64,000 bases of DNA. Source: Gigaspora rosea (Eukaryota > Glomeromycota > Glomeromycetes > Diversisporales > Gigasporaceae). Shown here one piece after another: positions 47,311 through 58,712 of this stretch (position 1 is its first letter; every line of letters begins with the position of its first letter). The stretch lies in NCBI GenBank assembly GCA_003550325.1, contig QKWP01000043.1:154919-218918 (forward strand), written 5' to 3'. The notes beneath the pieces are model-generated. The model had not been told where the DNA came from. It worked only from the letters and a program-made list of their open reading frames with translations, and did no database searches. A program made the translations under genes and the position numbers.

Positions 47311-48836
47311 TTAGGTTTTTTTTACTAATCTGGAGTATTTCATATTCATCCACTGAAAAATATGAGAATCCACTACTTTCAAATGTAGATGCATTCATTT
47401 CTAATTTGGTTTCCATACGAGTTTTGTTTATGCCAACATTTTCTATCTTGATTAAAACCATCTGACATAGCTAAATCATGGCCAGCACCAAACTGGGCCA
47501 TAGCCACTATTTTAACAATAAATTGCATATTCTGGTCGTATTACACGACTTTAAAATAGAATTTTGAATGGTACCATTTTTCAATGAAAAAAGAAAGCTA
47601 TTATTGCAGCTTCTATAATTACCACTACTTGATTTAACCCAACCGACAGGATTATAACCAACAAGAATTTCATCAGCACCTTTAACCTTCATAACTACAA
47701 CTAATTGTATTTGCTTACCACATAAATTCCAAAATGAATCAGCAGTAAAACCGTCCCTAGTGTCACGAAGAAGTAATTTAAATTCATATGGATTATTTGT
47801 TAAAGAATATGTATTTTCTTTTTTATCAACCCATGAAGCAATTTCTGCTGCATGTGCTTCATTAATAACTGTTGAAAATGGGTCTTTATTTCTAACAGGT
47901 AATGTTGATGTTAAAATTTTACGAGGTGGGAGAATTATTGATGATACTTGTCGATTTGGTGAAATAAACTTCATTGTTATATCATCTCAAAGATCTTTTT
48001 CTAGGATTTGTTGGTATGGTCGTACATTATCGATAATCTCATCACCAGGTATATGAAAATAACGAATATGAGGCAAACAATTTTGTAAAGTAGTCTGTAA
48101 TGCTAGAAAATTCTCATGGGGCCAGTTTTTAGAATCGGATGGTAGACCAGGATTTTGAGCAATACCCCATTCAATAATACGATTCTAAATTTTTACTTCT
48201 TCCATTTGTAAATCATCTCGACTAATAAGTGAGAATAATGCATTTTCTTGAATCGTTTTAAAGTCTTCAGAATCAAAAATCTTAACCGGATACTTTACCA
48301 CAATATCATTGCACAAATTTTGTAATTCTTGAAGTTTGTCATTCTCGAAACTTTTTTGATAAATGCGAGTAAAATTTAAGCGAAGCAAATGAGCTTCCTT
48401 CTCAATTAAATGAATTTCAAGGTACTTTGCTAATTCATCGAAAAGAAATTCGCAAGCAATGAGCATAAGCTCAAAAATAGATGATGCATTATGGTTTTCA
48501 AGTAAGAATATTCCTCCATAGATATATCAATTTATATTTTAGATTTCTTTTTGTAACATGATAGAAATGGTAATATAAAATAACTCACTTGATAATAATT
48601 TCAAATTGTTGTATAGAAACATTTTTCAGATCAAGTGTTTTAATGTTATTCTTGTCTTTACTAATATTTCCAATTCATTACGAAAGTATAAAATCTGTAT
48701 CTTAAGATTACTGAATGTGCTTGGAATATTTTAGTATTTGGTGATTCGCCAACTTTAATGACTATATTAAAATCTTCTTTGTCATCTAGAAGTTCAAGAT
48801 AATTATTTGAAAGTTTTCATAGAACTTTACTGTCAT
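47311..48836 (-). pseudogene. BTB-BACK-TLDc pseudogene, copy 11
   Basis: Close to the intact copies but with several lesions. A Trp codon after the conserved MEEVKI is TAG (48187-48185). The Trp of the DLWDD motif is TGA (47989-47987), the same change as copy 5. An extra T near 47551 shifts the frame after N-S-I-L. Exon 1 has single-base losses (48670-48695 and 48815). Long frames remaining are 48185-48466 (BACK) and 47507-47974 (linker plus TLDc). The upstream box is absent because the flank is deleted around 48885-48895. Confidence 0.9.
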
Positions 48837-49697
48837 TTTAAATGTGTAAAATTTTAGTCGTTATTTGATTATCATCAAATCTAAATAGCGCCGCTTCGAA
48901 ATGTGATCTAAAAATAATTCATATTACATTTAACATTCCAGAAATTACATCGGTTTTGGGATCAAATTTCGAGGATAACATAACTGATAATTCTTAGGAC
49001 TAAACCGATGAGATCTCTGAAAATAAGCTTCTAGTTTATTCCAGAATACATGGGAATAGCTGTCTTGCACAAAATAATTTTATAATCTTTCGGTATTGTC
49101 CGGGTCTTATGATTACTAATCTTATATGTTATCATTTCGTTAAATAGATTCTTGAAATTTAAGAATTTCAAATATGAGTGTTGCTATGAAAGCAAAAATT
49201 TAAATATAAAATTTTTTACATAAGAGAATGCGAGTTTTTAATTGAATAATCAAAATAACAAAGGTAATTAGAAATAAAAAAAAAAACTAATCAATCAGCA
49301 CCACCCAAATTATTAATAAATATCGCACGTAACAGGTAATGCATCATTTACTAGTTCAATACATAAAAGTTCCGTAACTTAATATCGATAGCCTTAAAAA
49401 TCTTAAAATTATTGCGCCAACATATCGGTCTTGTGAATTAACTTTCAGGAAACAACTGAGCTTATTTGAATTCCGTATCAAGGTCGACTAATTAAAATTT
49501 ATGATGGAAAAAAATTTTCGATTAAATAAATTATATTAATATAGTTATAACACTGATTTCGCAAAAATTAAGAATAATTTAAACATTGCGACTAAACGAT
49601 TAATTTTATTCGAGGTAAAAACTGCAAAATTATTATTAATCTGATTTTAAACTATAATAATATATTATTATTCAAAATATGAATTGAAATAAAGCTT
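48837..49697. repeat. intergenic block E
   Basis: No gene. Contains several short deletions relative to 8880-9724; no transposon insertion. Confidence 0.6.
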
Positions 49698-51139
49698 TTA
49701 GGACTTTTTATTAATAGGAATATTTCATATACATCCACTGAAAAATGTGAATAAAATCCAGCATTATAAATGTATAATTTTGTTTTTCATATGATTCTTG
49801 ACTATAATAACATGTCCTATCTTAATTAAAACCATTTGATATAACTAAATCATATCCTCCACCAAATAATTGGTCATTTCTTGAATGCAAATGCTGGTCG
49901 TATTACACGACTTAAAATAGAATTTTTAATGGCACCATTTTTCAATGAAAAAATAACTCTATCATTATAATATCTATTACTAAGATTATTAAGATTAACT
50001 TGTTTATCCCAACCGATAAGATTATAATCATCAAGAATTTCATCAGTACATTTAACCTTCATAACTACAACAGGTTGCGTTTACTTATCACATAATTTGA
50101 AAATATTCTTTGGTAAACCATCTTTAGTTCCACGAAGAAGTAATTTAAATTCAAAATTCATACGATTATTTGTTAAGGAATATGTATTTTTTTTATCAAT
50201 CCATGAAGCAATTTCCTCGGCATGTGCTTCATTGATAACTGTTGAAAATGGTTCTTATTTCTAGTTGGTAATGTTGGTGCTAAAATTTTACGAGATGGTG
50301 GTATCGTTGATGATGCCGATTTGACGACATAAACTTTATTGTTGTATCATTCCAAAGATCTTTTTTTAGGATTGTTGCATTATCGATAAAATCATTATCA
50401 GATATATAAAATGTCTTTAAAAGCTAAAAAGAGTCTCGTGGTATAGGTCAGGGTTTTGAGCAATCCCCTATTTAATAACATAGTTCTAAATGATTACTTC
50501 TTTCACTTGTAAATCATCTGGCAAATGAGTGAGACCAACTCGTTTTCTTGAATAGTGATAAATTCTTCTGAATCAAAAATCATATCAGGGTACATCATTG
50601 CATCATTTTTGTAATTCTTGAGGTTTGTTATTCTGGTAGCTTTTTTGATAAATGCTAGTAAAATTTAAGAGAAGTCTATGAGCCTCCGTTTCAATTAAAT
50701 ATTGGTTTTGCTAATTCATCGAAAAAAAATTCGCAAGCAATGAGCATAAGCTCAAAAATAAGTGATGCATTATGGTTTTCATGTAAGAATGTTTCTCAAT
50801 TGATATACCTTTGCATAAAATTAATTGATATTTTAGATTGGCTTTTTTTTTTTTTGCGACATGATATTAATCGGAAAATAAAATAACTAACTTGTTAATA
50901 ATTTCAAATTGTGTATAGAAATATTTTTTAAATCAAGTGTTTTAATGTTATTCTTGTCTTTACTAATATTTGCCAATTCATTACGAAAGTATAAAGATCT
51001 GTATTTTAAAATTGTTGAATGCACTTGGAATATTTTAGTATATGGTGATTGATCAACTTTAATGACTAAGTTAAATCTTCTTTGTCATCAAAAGTTCATG
51101 ATAATTATCTGAAAGTTTTTCATAGAACTTTACTGTCAT
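49698..51139 (-). pseudogene. BTB-BACK-TLDc pseudogene, copy 12 (degenerate subfamily)
   Basis: Very similar in its lesions to copy 8 (same BACK deletion near 50410-50450, same loss of the CAAGGTACTTTGC segment near 50705), so copies 8 and 12 derive from one already-dead ancestor. ATG at 51139-51137 survives. The best frame is 62 codons (49874-50062, from MKVK to the middle of TLDc). Confidence 0.87.
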
Positions 51140-52450
51140 CTTAAATCAGTATAAATTCAAAATATGTATCGTTTGATTAACGTCAATCTAAATAATGCCT
51201 AGAATTTCCTAAATTTCTGCATATATTTTATACCGAAATTTTTTTTCAAAATGACACATATTACATATTATGCTGTCACAACTTAAAAAAAAGGAATTAT
51301 AATTATTTTTATAAATACTTTTTGAATCTAGACCTGCGCAACAAATGACATTAAATAAACGCGATTTTGAAAAAATACCATTTACTGTATTTAACTTTCC
51401 CTCTATATTGCATATCACTTGATCTGTCTAATGCAATTTATGCAACATTATTTTATCATCGCACGACAATTTATTCACGCCAATCAATTGGATAAAGCAT
51501 TTAAGTATCAAGGTATTTGAAATAAGTCAAACAAGTTTGCAATTATTTACAGTCATTTATTTTAATATGCATTGAATATGTGAAATAATCATTTATAAAT
51601 TGGGATATTTTGAAATCATTACGGCGTGTTTGTGAATTTGACTAAGATTTAAACCCCACAACAAAAATTCTTTGCCTTCCGATCTATAATAAACAATACG
51701 TTTATCCATTTTCCCATTATCACAACTTATTTTAAAATTTCTTTACAATTCAGATAACCTTTATTGTTAAGAACATACAAATTTAATAATTTGTGATGAC
51801 CGGAGAATAGTAGTAACATTGACGGTTTTTTATATCAATTTTGTAATAGCAAGGAATTTAAAAGTTTATTAATGGTTTCATGATATGCCACCGAAAAGTA
51901 AATACTTCCTCATAAGACTTCTATTTAATTGTAAATCCATGGAATAGTTTGAATTTTCTTTATCAATTTCATTTTTAAATTTTATTTTTAAAAAATTATT
52001 TTAGCCAAAAAATCATTCATATATACTTTATTTGTTAAGTTATTTCTATTAACTGTAAAATTATATCACAGAATAGTAAAATATAAAGCACGAAGTCAAA
52101 TAATTTATTAAGTGAGGCAATTAAATAGTACACAATTGGTGGACAAAATTTTCATATTTACAAATGCGCAGTACTGTAAAACATTAAATTCAATATTTCT
52201 AACTATTAAATCTGTAGTACATCTTTAACCGTGGCAATTAAGAAAATTTCTAAAAAATAGACATTACAACTAAATGAACTAATTTTGTTTTGGATAAAAA
52301 ATTGCAAAAGTATTTGGCTTCTGAACAAGAATGGGAGAATGTTAAAAGTCACAATTTTACCCATAATAATAAACTAAACTATAATAAATCGATTATTATT
52401 CACAATATTGATAAAGCATATTATTCAGTGAATCAATTAACATAAAACTT
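51140..52450. repeat. intergenic block I (entered mid-block)
   Basis: No gene. The start of the block (TTCTGCATATATTTTATACC at about 51215) is joined directly to the copy 12 flank, so the first 900 bp of the usual spacer are deleted here. Confidence 0.6.
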
Positions 52451-53977
52451 TTAGGATTTTTTACTAATCTGAAATATTTCGTATTCTTCTACTGAAAAAT
52501 ATGATACTCCATTACTTTCAAATGTAGATGCGTTTCTAATTTGTTTTTCATATGATTTTTGCAGATGCCAACATTTTCTATCTTGATTAAAATCATTTGA
52601 CATACTTAAATCACGGCCAGCACCAAATATTGGGCCATTATTATGATAACAAAAAATTGCACTTCCTGGTTGTATTACACGACTTAAAATAGAATTTTGA
52701 ATAGTACCATTTTTCAATGAAAAAATAAAGCTATCATTGCAACTTCTATAACCAATACCAACTGATTTATCCCAACCGATAGGATTATAACCACCAAGAA
52801 TTTCATTAGTACCTTTAACCTTCATAACTACAACAAGATGTGTTTGTTTATCACATAATCTCCAAAATGAATCTCTGGTAAAACCATCTCTAGTTCCACG
52901 AAGAAGCAATTTAAACTCGTATGGATTATTTGTTATTTTTTTTTTATCAACCCATGAAGCGATTTCTCCTGCATGTGCTTCATTGATAACCGTCGAAAAT
53001 GATTCTGTATTTCTAACAGGTAATGTTGGTTTTAAAATTTTACGAGGTGGGAGAATTGTTGATAATACTTGTCTATTTGGTGACATAAACTTTCTTGTTA
53101 TATCATCCCAAAGATCATTTCCTAGGATCTGTTTATATGGTTGTACATTATCGATAACTTCATCACTAGACATCTGAAAATAACGAATATGGGGCAAACA
53201 ATTTTGTAAAATAACCTTTAATGCCAGAAAAATCTCATGGGTCCAGTTGTTAAAGTCGGATGGTAGTCCAGGAATTTGAGCAGTACCCCATTTAATAACA
53301 TTATTCCAAATTTTTACTTCTTCCATTTGTAAATCATCTCGACTAATAAGTGATACTAATGCATTTTCTTGAATCTTTATAAAGTCTTCAGAATCAAAAA
53401 TCTTATCCGGATATTTTACCATAATATCATTGCACCATTTTTGTAATTCTTGAAGTTTGTTATTCTCGAAACTTTTTTGATAAATACGATTAAAATTTAA
53501 ACGAAGCCAATGAGCATGGGCTTCGTTTTCAATTAAATGAGTTTCAAGGTACTTTGCTAATTCATCGAAAAGAAATTCATAAGAAATGAGCATAAGCTCA
53601 AAAATAAATGATGCATTGTGGTTTTCAAGTAAGACAAGTCCTCCGTAGATATATCTTTGTACAAAAATTAACTTATATTTTAGATTTCTTTTTTAACATG
53701 AAATAACGAAATATAAAATAACTTACTTGATAATAATTTCAAATTGTTGTACAGAAATATTTTTTAAATCAAGTGTTTTAATGCTATTCTTGTCTTTACT
53801 AATATTTGACAATTCATTACGAAAGTATAAAGATCTGTATCTTAAAATTGCTGAATGTGCTTGAAATTTTTTAGTATTTGATGATTCATCAACTTTAATG
53901 ATTACGTTAAAATCTTCTTTGTCATCAAGAAGTTCAAGATAATTATTTGAAAGTTTTTCAAAGAATTTTACTGTCAT
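52451..53977 (-). CDS. BTB-BACK-TLDc protein, copy 13 (intact, 484 aa)
   Basis: Exons 53977-53727 and 53654-52451, separated by a 72-bp intron (GTAAGT donor, CAAAG acceptor), give one open frame. BTB about residues 20-110, BACK about 132-272, TLDc about 303-481. It carries the two-residue insertion in HLIENEAHAHW shared with copies 6 and 15, and the long linker (PVRNTESFSTVINEAH). Relative to copies 1 and 15 it lacks about seven residues between DKK and NNPYEF (reads DKKKITNNPYEF). The TLDc C-terminal segment (SVGIGYRSC, GSAIFCYHNNGPIFGAG) differs strongly from copies 1 and 15. Conserved upstream box at 54062-54080. Predicted soluble; inferred CUL3-adaptor-like protein with a TLDc effector or recognition domain. 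Confidence 0.9.
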
Positions 53978-54061
53978 TTTAAACGAGTGTAAAACCTTAA
54001 TTATATGTTATTTGATTAACGTCAATTTAAATAGTGTCTGAATGGGTCGGCAATGCATGTA

Positions 54062-54080
54062 ACGTTTGACGGTGTAACGT
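54062..54080 (-). promoter_or_regulatory. conserved upstream box, copy 13
   Basis: Exact ACGTTTGACGGTGTAACGT, 85-103 bp upstream of the ATG. Confidence 0.5.
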
Positions 54081-55109
54081 AGAAGTTCATTGCTAGATTG
54101 GTCATGCTATAGAGAATGCTCTTAAATCAAAAATTTCGTGCCTCGAACCTTAGTTACTGCTTCGAAATGAGAAATTAAAAATAATGCATGTTATTTAAGC
54201 ATATATTTTATACCAAAATTTTTTAATTTGACACATACTACAACTATCAACTTTTGTTATATATATATATATGTTGTGTCCCGATGCCCGATTCGGAATC
54301 GGGCTGCCCCAGATAAGAATTTTGTAGCAGAATTAGGACTTTAGGTGACTTTAGGGTTAGGGTTAGGCTAGTGTTAGAGGTAGGATTAGGCCAGATTCCA
54401 AATTGGGACAAATTCTTATCTGGGACACAACATATATATATATTTGAAACTAGACATTGCGTAGATTCCCTATATAAGTTCATATCGCCTAATCGGTCTA
54501 ATGAAATTTATGCAACATTACATTTATCATCACACAACTTCGTTAACTCCACTTTGTTCACGCTATTTAATTGGATAAGACATTTAAGTATCAAGAGATT
54601 TAAAATAAGTCAATTAAATTTGCGATTATTTACTATAGTGATCATTAATTCACGTTAATATATAAGCAAAAAAACAAACTTTTATAAACTAAAGGTATTT
54701 AAAATAAATTATTCAAATTTGTGAATATTCATCATCAAATTTAGAAATATGAAAGCAATTAATTCATCAACACTACTCAAGTTTTTAATAAATATCATGT
54801 AATACAACTTGATTTCTAATTATTAAAATTAGGTAATGAAATTTCATATTCTGGACCAATACATAAAAAGCCTCGTAACTCGATAGCTTTAAAAATCATG
54901 AAATATCAACATATCGATCGGTCTTGTGAACTACTTTTCGGAAATTATTTAAATTTCAATATCAAGATTGATTAATCAAAATTTAAGATTGAAAATAACA
55001 CTTTAGTTAAATATATTAGTTCTGCACATTAATAATCCTAATTTTGCAAAATAATTGAATAAATTCAAAATAACAAATTTCTCATTGGTATTAAATGAAA
55101 ATGGAAAGA
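54081..55109. repeat. intergenic block F with a TA-flanked MITE
   Basis: No gene. Matches 30138-30971. Interrupted by the element at 54272-54432. Confidence 0.6.
54272..54432. mobile_element. TA-flanked MITE with TGTTGTGTCCC ends
   Basis: Ends TGTTGTGTCCC and GGGACACAACA sit inside (TA)n runs on both sides, so a TA target is likely. The left arm has an extra 28 bases forming a perfect hairpin (GCCCGATTC-G-GAATCGGGC, 54287-54305) not present in the right arm. The interior 54335-54390 contains TTAGGGTTAGGGTTAGG, like the unrelated 5-bp-TSD and MULE-like elements. Confidence 0.7.
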
Positions 55110-55872
55110 AGAAACAACACTTTCTATCTTGATTAAAACCATTTGACATAGCTAAATTATAGCCAGCGCCAAATATTGGGTCTTGCCCACTGGAACTAGA
55201 GTGCATTTCCTGGTCGTGTTATACGTTTAAAATGGAATTGTGAATGGTACCATCTTTCAATGAAACAATAAAGCTAATCATTGCAATTTCCATAATTACA
55301 ATTAATTGATTTATCCCAAATAATAGGATTATAACCATCAAGAATTTCATCATTACCTCTAACTTTCATAACTATAACTGCTTATCACATAAATTCCAAA
55401 ATGAATCAACAGTAAAACCATCTCTAGCTCCGTGAAGAAATAATATGGACTATTTGTTAAGGAATAGGTATTTTCTTTTTTTATCAATTCATGAAGCAAT
55501 TTCTGCTGCATGTATTTCTGGTCGGTGAATTTGGTGTAAAAATTTACGAGGAGGAAGAATTGTTGATGACACTTGCTGATTTGATGACATAAACTTTCTT
55601 GTAATATCATCCTAAAGATCAATTTCTAGGATTTGTTTATATGGTTGTACACCATTGATAATATCTTTATCTGATATATGAAAATAGCGTATATGATGCA
55701 AACAATTCAATTCATTTTGAAAATATAAATATCTGTATCTTAAAATTGCTAAATGCGCTTTGAATATTTATCATTTGGTGATTCATCAATTTTAATATCA
55801 TATTAAAATCTTCTTTGTCATCAAGAAATTCAAATAATTACTTGAAATATTTTTTCAAATAATTTTAAGTGT
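55110..55872 (-). pseudogene. BTB-BACK-TLDc pseudogene, copy 14 (fragment)
   Basis: Only part of TLDc (55115-55600) and part of the BTB core (55710-55870) remain; the whole BACK region is deleted at about 55705. The C-terminal end and start codon are lost. The 87-codon frame at 55359-55622 is an out-of-phase remnant. It shows extra divergence from all other copies. Confidence 0.8.
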
Positions 55873-56370
55873 GTGTATAACGTTAATACAAATGGCATTA
55901 AAATCTCCAGAATTGAACGACATTTTATGTAACTTTTAGCGGTATAAACGTAGAAGCATGCATATATTCCACATCATTAGCATCGTCCATCATCCCTTAT
56001 CATCTTTATATCACCTTATCGCTTCGTTTTAATAACCCTCTGTCATTATAAAATTCTCCCTTTTGCAATCGCCTTATTCACCTCATCCCGTAATCGGATT
56101 TAGTTTAAATTGGCACTATTGTCTATATTGTTTTATCGCTCTCCCAAATCAACCGTTACACCACAGATATCAACAGGGCTAAATTAGATTTAGAATGTGG
56201 TATAGTTAATAGTTTAGGCCAATCAGTGCAGATAAATTGACGCCAGCAAAATAGTTAAAATTTGAGTGCCTTAGTTGTCACTAAGGTAAATTTACATTCG
56301 ATGCACAATTATATATAAAATTGTTGAACAAAAATTTCGGAGGCATACCTACAGGATATGTCCTTAAATC

Positions 56371-56401
<31 letters not shown>

Positions 56402-56719
56402 TTGCCTAATTTTTTTATCCATGTTTCGAACCTTAGTTATTGCAACGAAAATAAAAATTTAAAAAATACTGCATGTTATTAGACTAGTCATAAATTTTAT
56501 AACTATATCATATATATATTTTATTTACGAATCTTTTTTGCGTAACTACAAAGCCAATTTAACATATACTATGCTACCGCAATTTTAAAAAGTGTAATTA
56601 TAATAATGGAAATGATTAGTAATCATTATTATAACCTCATTTTTCTTGAATCTATAAATGCGTTATGACGACTTTTTGTGTAATATATGACGTCAAATAA
56701 ACAATTACGAAAAAATTTA
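55873..56719. other. mosaic spacer with LTR fragment and A-tract
   Basis: No gene. Contains the degraded upstream flank (55873-55960), a 3' LTR fragment (55985-56162), sequence not seen elsewhere in the window (56165-56360), a run of more than 20 A at about 56369-56392, and a fragment of block F/I-type flank (56400-56700). Confidence 0.5.
55985..56162. mobile_element. 3' fragment of an LTR related to 23067-23781
   Basis: Matches the last 180 bp of the solo LTR (CTCATCCCGTAATCG and CAACCGTTACAC shared) with many substitutions; the 5' part is missing. Confidence 0.65.
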
Positions 56720-57385
56720 TGCATTATATTTAATATTTGCTTTTTTGAAGAAGGAAAATAATATATAGTGCATGAAATTTGAACCATAGTATACATGTGT
56801 TTTATAAAATCTTGAATTCGGTTGTACTTTACTCTTATTATTACATATCAGTCAACTGGTCAGTTACGTTTCGGATACTTTGAAGCCAACAGTAATAGGT
56901 ATCGTATAAGCGAGGAAAGGCATATTTTGAAACTCGAATTCTTCAAAATTAGCTTATATGGCTTGAATACGCACTCATGATCGTTCCGAATTAACGCGCA
57001 AACTAATATAACTTGTAATTTATTGTTGCGACAATAATATACAGTCGATCCTTCATAAGTGTATTCCCTATAACTGTATAATTGCACTTTTCCTCTATAT
57101 CATTTGATCATAATGTAATTATATTTACCATCAAATAAATTTATTAATCCTATTTTGTTCGCGCTAATTCAGTGAATAAAAAGAAATATGTCATACAAGT
57201 TTACTATATCTTATCATTTTATTTACAGTAGTTTGCATTAGCTATGTGAGAAAATATAGTGATCATAAATTCATGTTAATTTATAAGCATTTATAAACTA
57301 AGTTATTTGAAAATTTACCATCAAATTTAGAAATATGAAAACTATTAATTCATCTGCACCACCAAGATTAATATCATCACGTGGT

Positions 57386-57466
57386 TAGAGATGCAAAAAC
57401 GTATATTGATTAGTCAGTTTTAATTATACTAAATATACAAGCCGATCGAGCCGTTTTGCATCACTA
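57386..57466. mobile_element. hAT MITE (TAGNGATGCAAAA), block D copy 4
   Basis: Left end TAGAGATGCAAAAACG, right end CCGTTTTGCATCACTA. The left half is shortened, so the terminal repeat is imperfect. Left flank has decayed. Confidence 0.75.
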
Positions 57467-57858
57467 ATTCTCTTAAAAAGTCCCGTAACTTGATAGTCTT
57501 AAAAATCATCATACAGTAATGAAACTTGTCAACATATCGGTCATGTGAGCTGCCTTTCGGGAAATTGAGTGGTTTCAGAATTAAGGATAGGACTCAGATT
57601 TTGATAGAAATAGATGCCTTATTTACTTTCAAATAATGATGTTTTAAGTTTATTTCATTAAGGAGTTTCAGAATTAAAAAAAATATGGCGTATTTTGGAC
57701 ATAAATAAGAGTTTAAAAAAAATCTTATTTGTGTATCAAAATTTGAAATCGGAAAATGAAATTGGAGTGTTTAGAGAATCCCATTTTGACGAAATAAGTA
57801 AAAAAATTTTTATTATGCAGATTAACAAACTATTTAATAATAATAAAAGTAAATAAAC

Positions 57859-57930
57859 ATTCGCTCAAATTACTTACTGAACCTTCGCTCAAAAATTACT
57901 TACTGAACCTTGCTCAAATTACTTATTAGT
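57859..57930. repeat. tandem repeat of about 26 bp
   Basis: Three units around TTCGCTCAAATTACTTACTGAACC, the last diverged. Confidence 0.65.
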
Positions 57931-58013
57931 TACTTATTTGACCTTTGTTCAAATTATATTTTTATATTTTATATATTAATATGCCTCCAAAGAGAACTTT
58001 CAAGCAAACTATT

Positions 58014-58253
58014 TTAATTAAGCAAAAGAACTTGAAAAAAATCGTTAGATTTAATTGTTTTTTCACGTATAGTAAGATATCTATCCAGTTCTATGGCTTG
58101 TATTAACTCCAATAGTTCGTCAATTTCTTTATCCAGAACTTTAGTAATAGCCTTATTCGTGTTAGTTGAGTATTCATTCATAAATGCCTTTAAAAGATTG
58201 AATTTGATGTTGTCGATGGCATAAAACGATATTAGAGGCAGTATCGATGAAGA
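58014..58253 (-). pseudogene. unrecognised coding remnant (79 codons, no clear start)
   Basis: A continuous minus-strand frame ends at TAA 58016-58014 and is open from 58253. It is more protein-like than the surrounding chance frames, with a likely coiled-coil stretch (VLDKEIDELLELIQAIEL). An in-frame ATG gives MNEYST... There is no upstream coding continuation, and it sits in a non-array insertion, so it is probably a fragment of a transposon or captured gene. I do not recognise the family. Confidence 0.35.
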
Positions 58254-58683
58254 TCATACAAATAATTTAATTAAAAAATATTTGATAATAAATACGTCTT
58301 CTTATTTTATCAAAATAAGATTTACGAATTTTAATTCCGATTTTTCGTAATTCGAATTAATAATTTTGATTCATGACACTCCCATTCATTTTCTGATTTC
58401 AAAATTTTAAAACACAAGATTTTTTAATTATTTCTGAAATACGTTAACTCCTCATTATTTGTATTTCATACCAAGATTTATTAATTAAAATTTATGATTG
58501 AAAATAATATTTCAGTCGAATATATTAGTTCTTCACATTTATAATACTAATTTCGCAAAAATAATAGCAAATAAAAAGAGACAGACTAAATGGAATAATT
58601 TTTAAATAGCAAATTTATTATTAATCATTAAGATAACAATGGTTAATAGTGTCGATTATTACTCACAATATTGATAAAAGCAA

Positions 58684-58689
58684 TTTATT
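58684..58689 (-). terminator. candidate poly(A) signal of copy 15
   Basis: AATAAA on the minus strand, 24-29 nt beyond the stop codon, within a 3' flank conserved across the array (GCTAATTAATTCACTGAATAAA). Altered after copies 1 and 13. Confidence 0.5.
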
Positions 58690-58712
58690 CAGTGAATTAA
58701 TTAGCATAAAAC

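Larger units (their letters stand above)
56720..58712. repeat. intergenic block D with a 0.7-kb insertion or rearrangement
   Basis: Collinear with 15990-17320, except that 57660-58345 is extra. The extra DNA starts with an inverted copy of block D sequence (57690-57800 is the complement of the GATGAGGGTCTCC region), then a repeat of about 26 bp (57859-57930), then a candidate coding remnant. Confidence 0.55.

Noticed and set aside
9725..51139. Repeat-induced point mutation (RIP) as the cause of gene death
   Set aside because: Some stops are C-to-T type (CGA to TGA, TGG to TGA), but others are A-to-T or G-to-T and many lesions are indels; no consistent RIP signature by eye.
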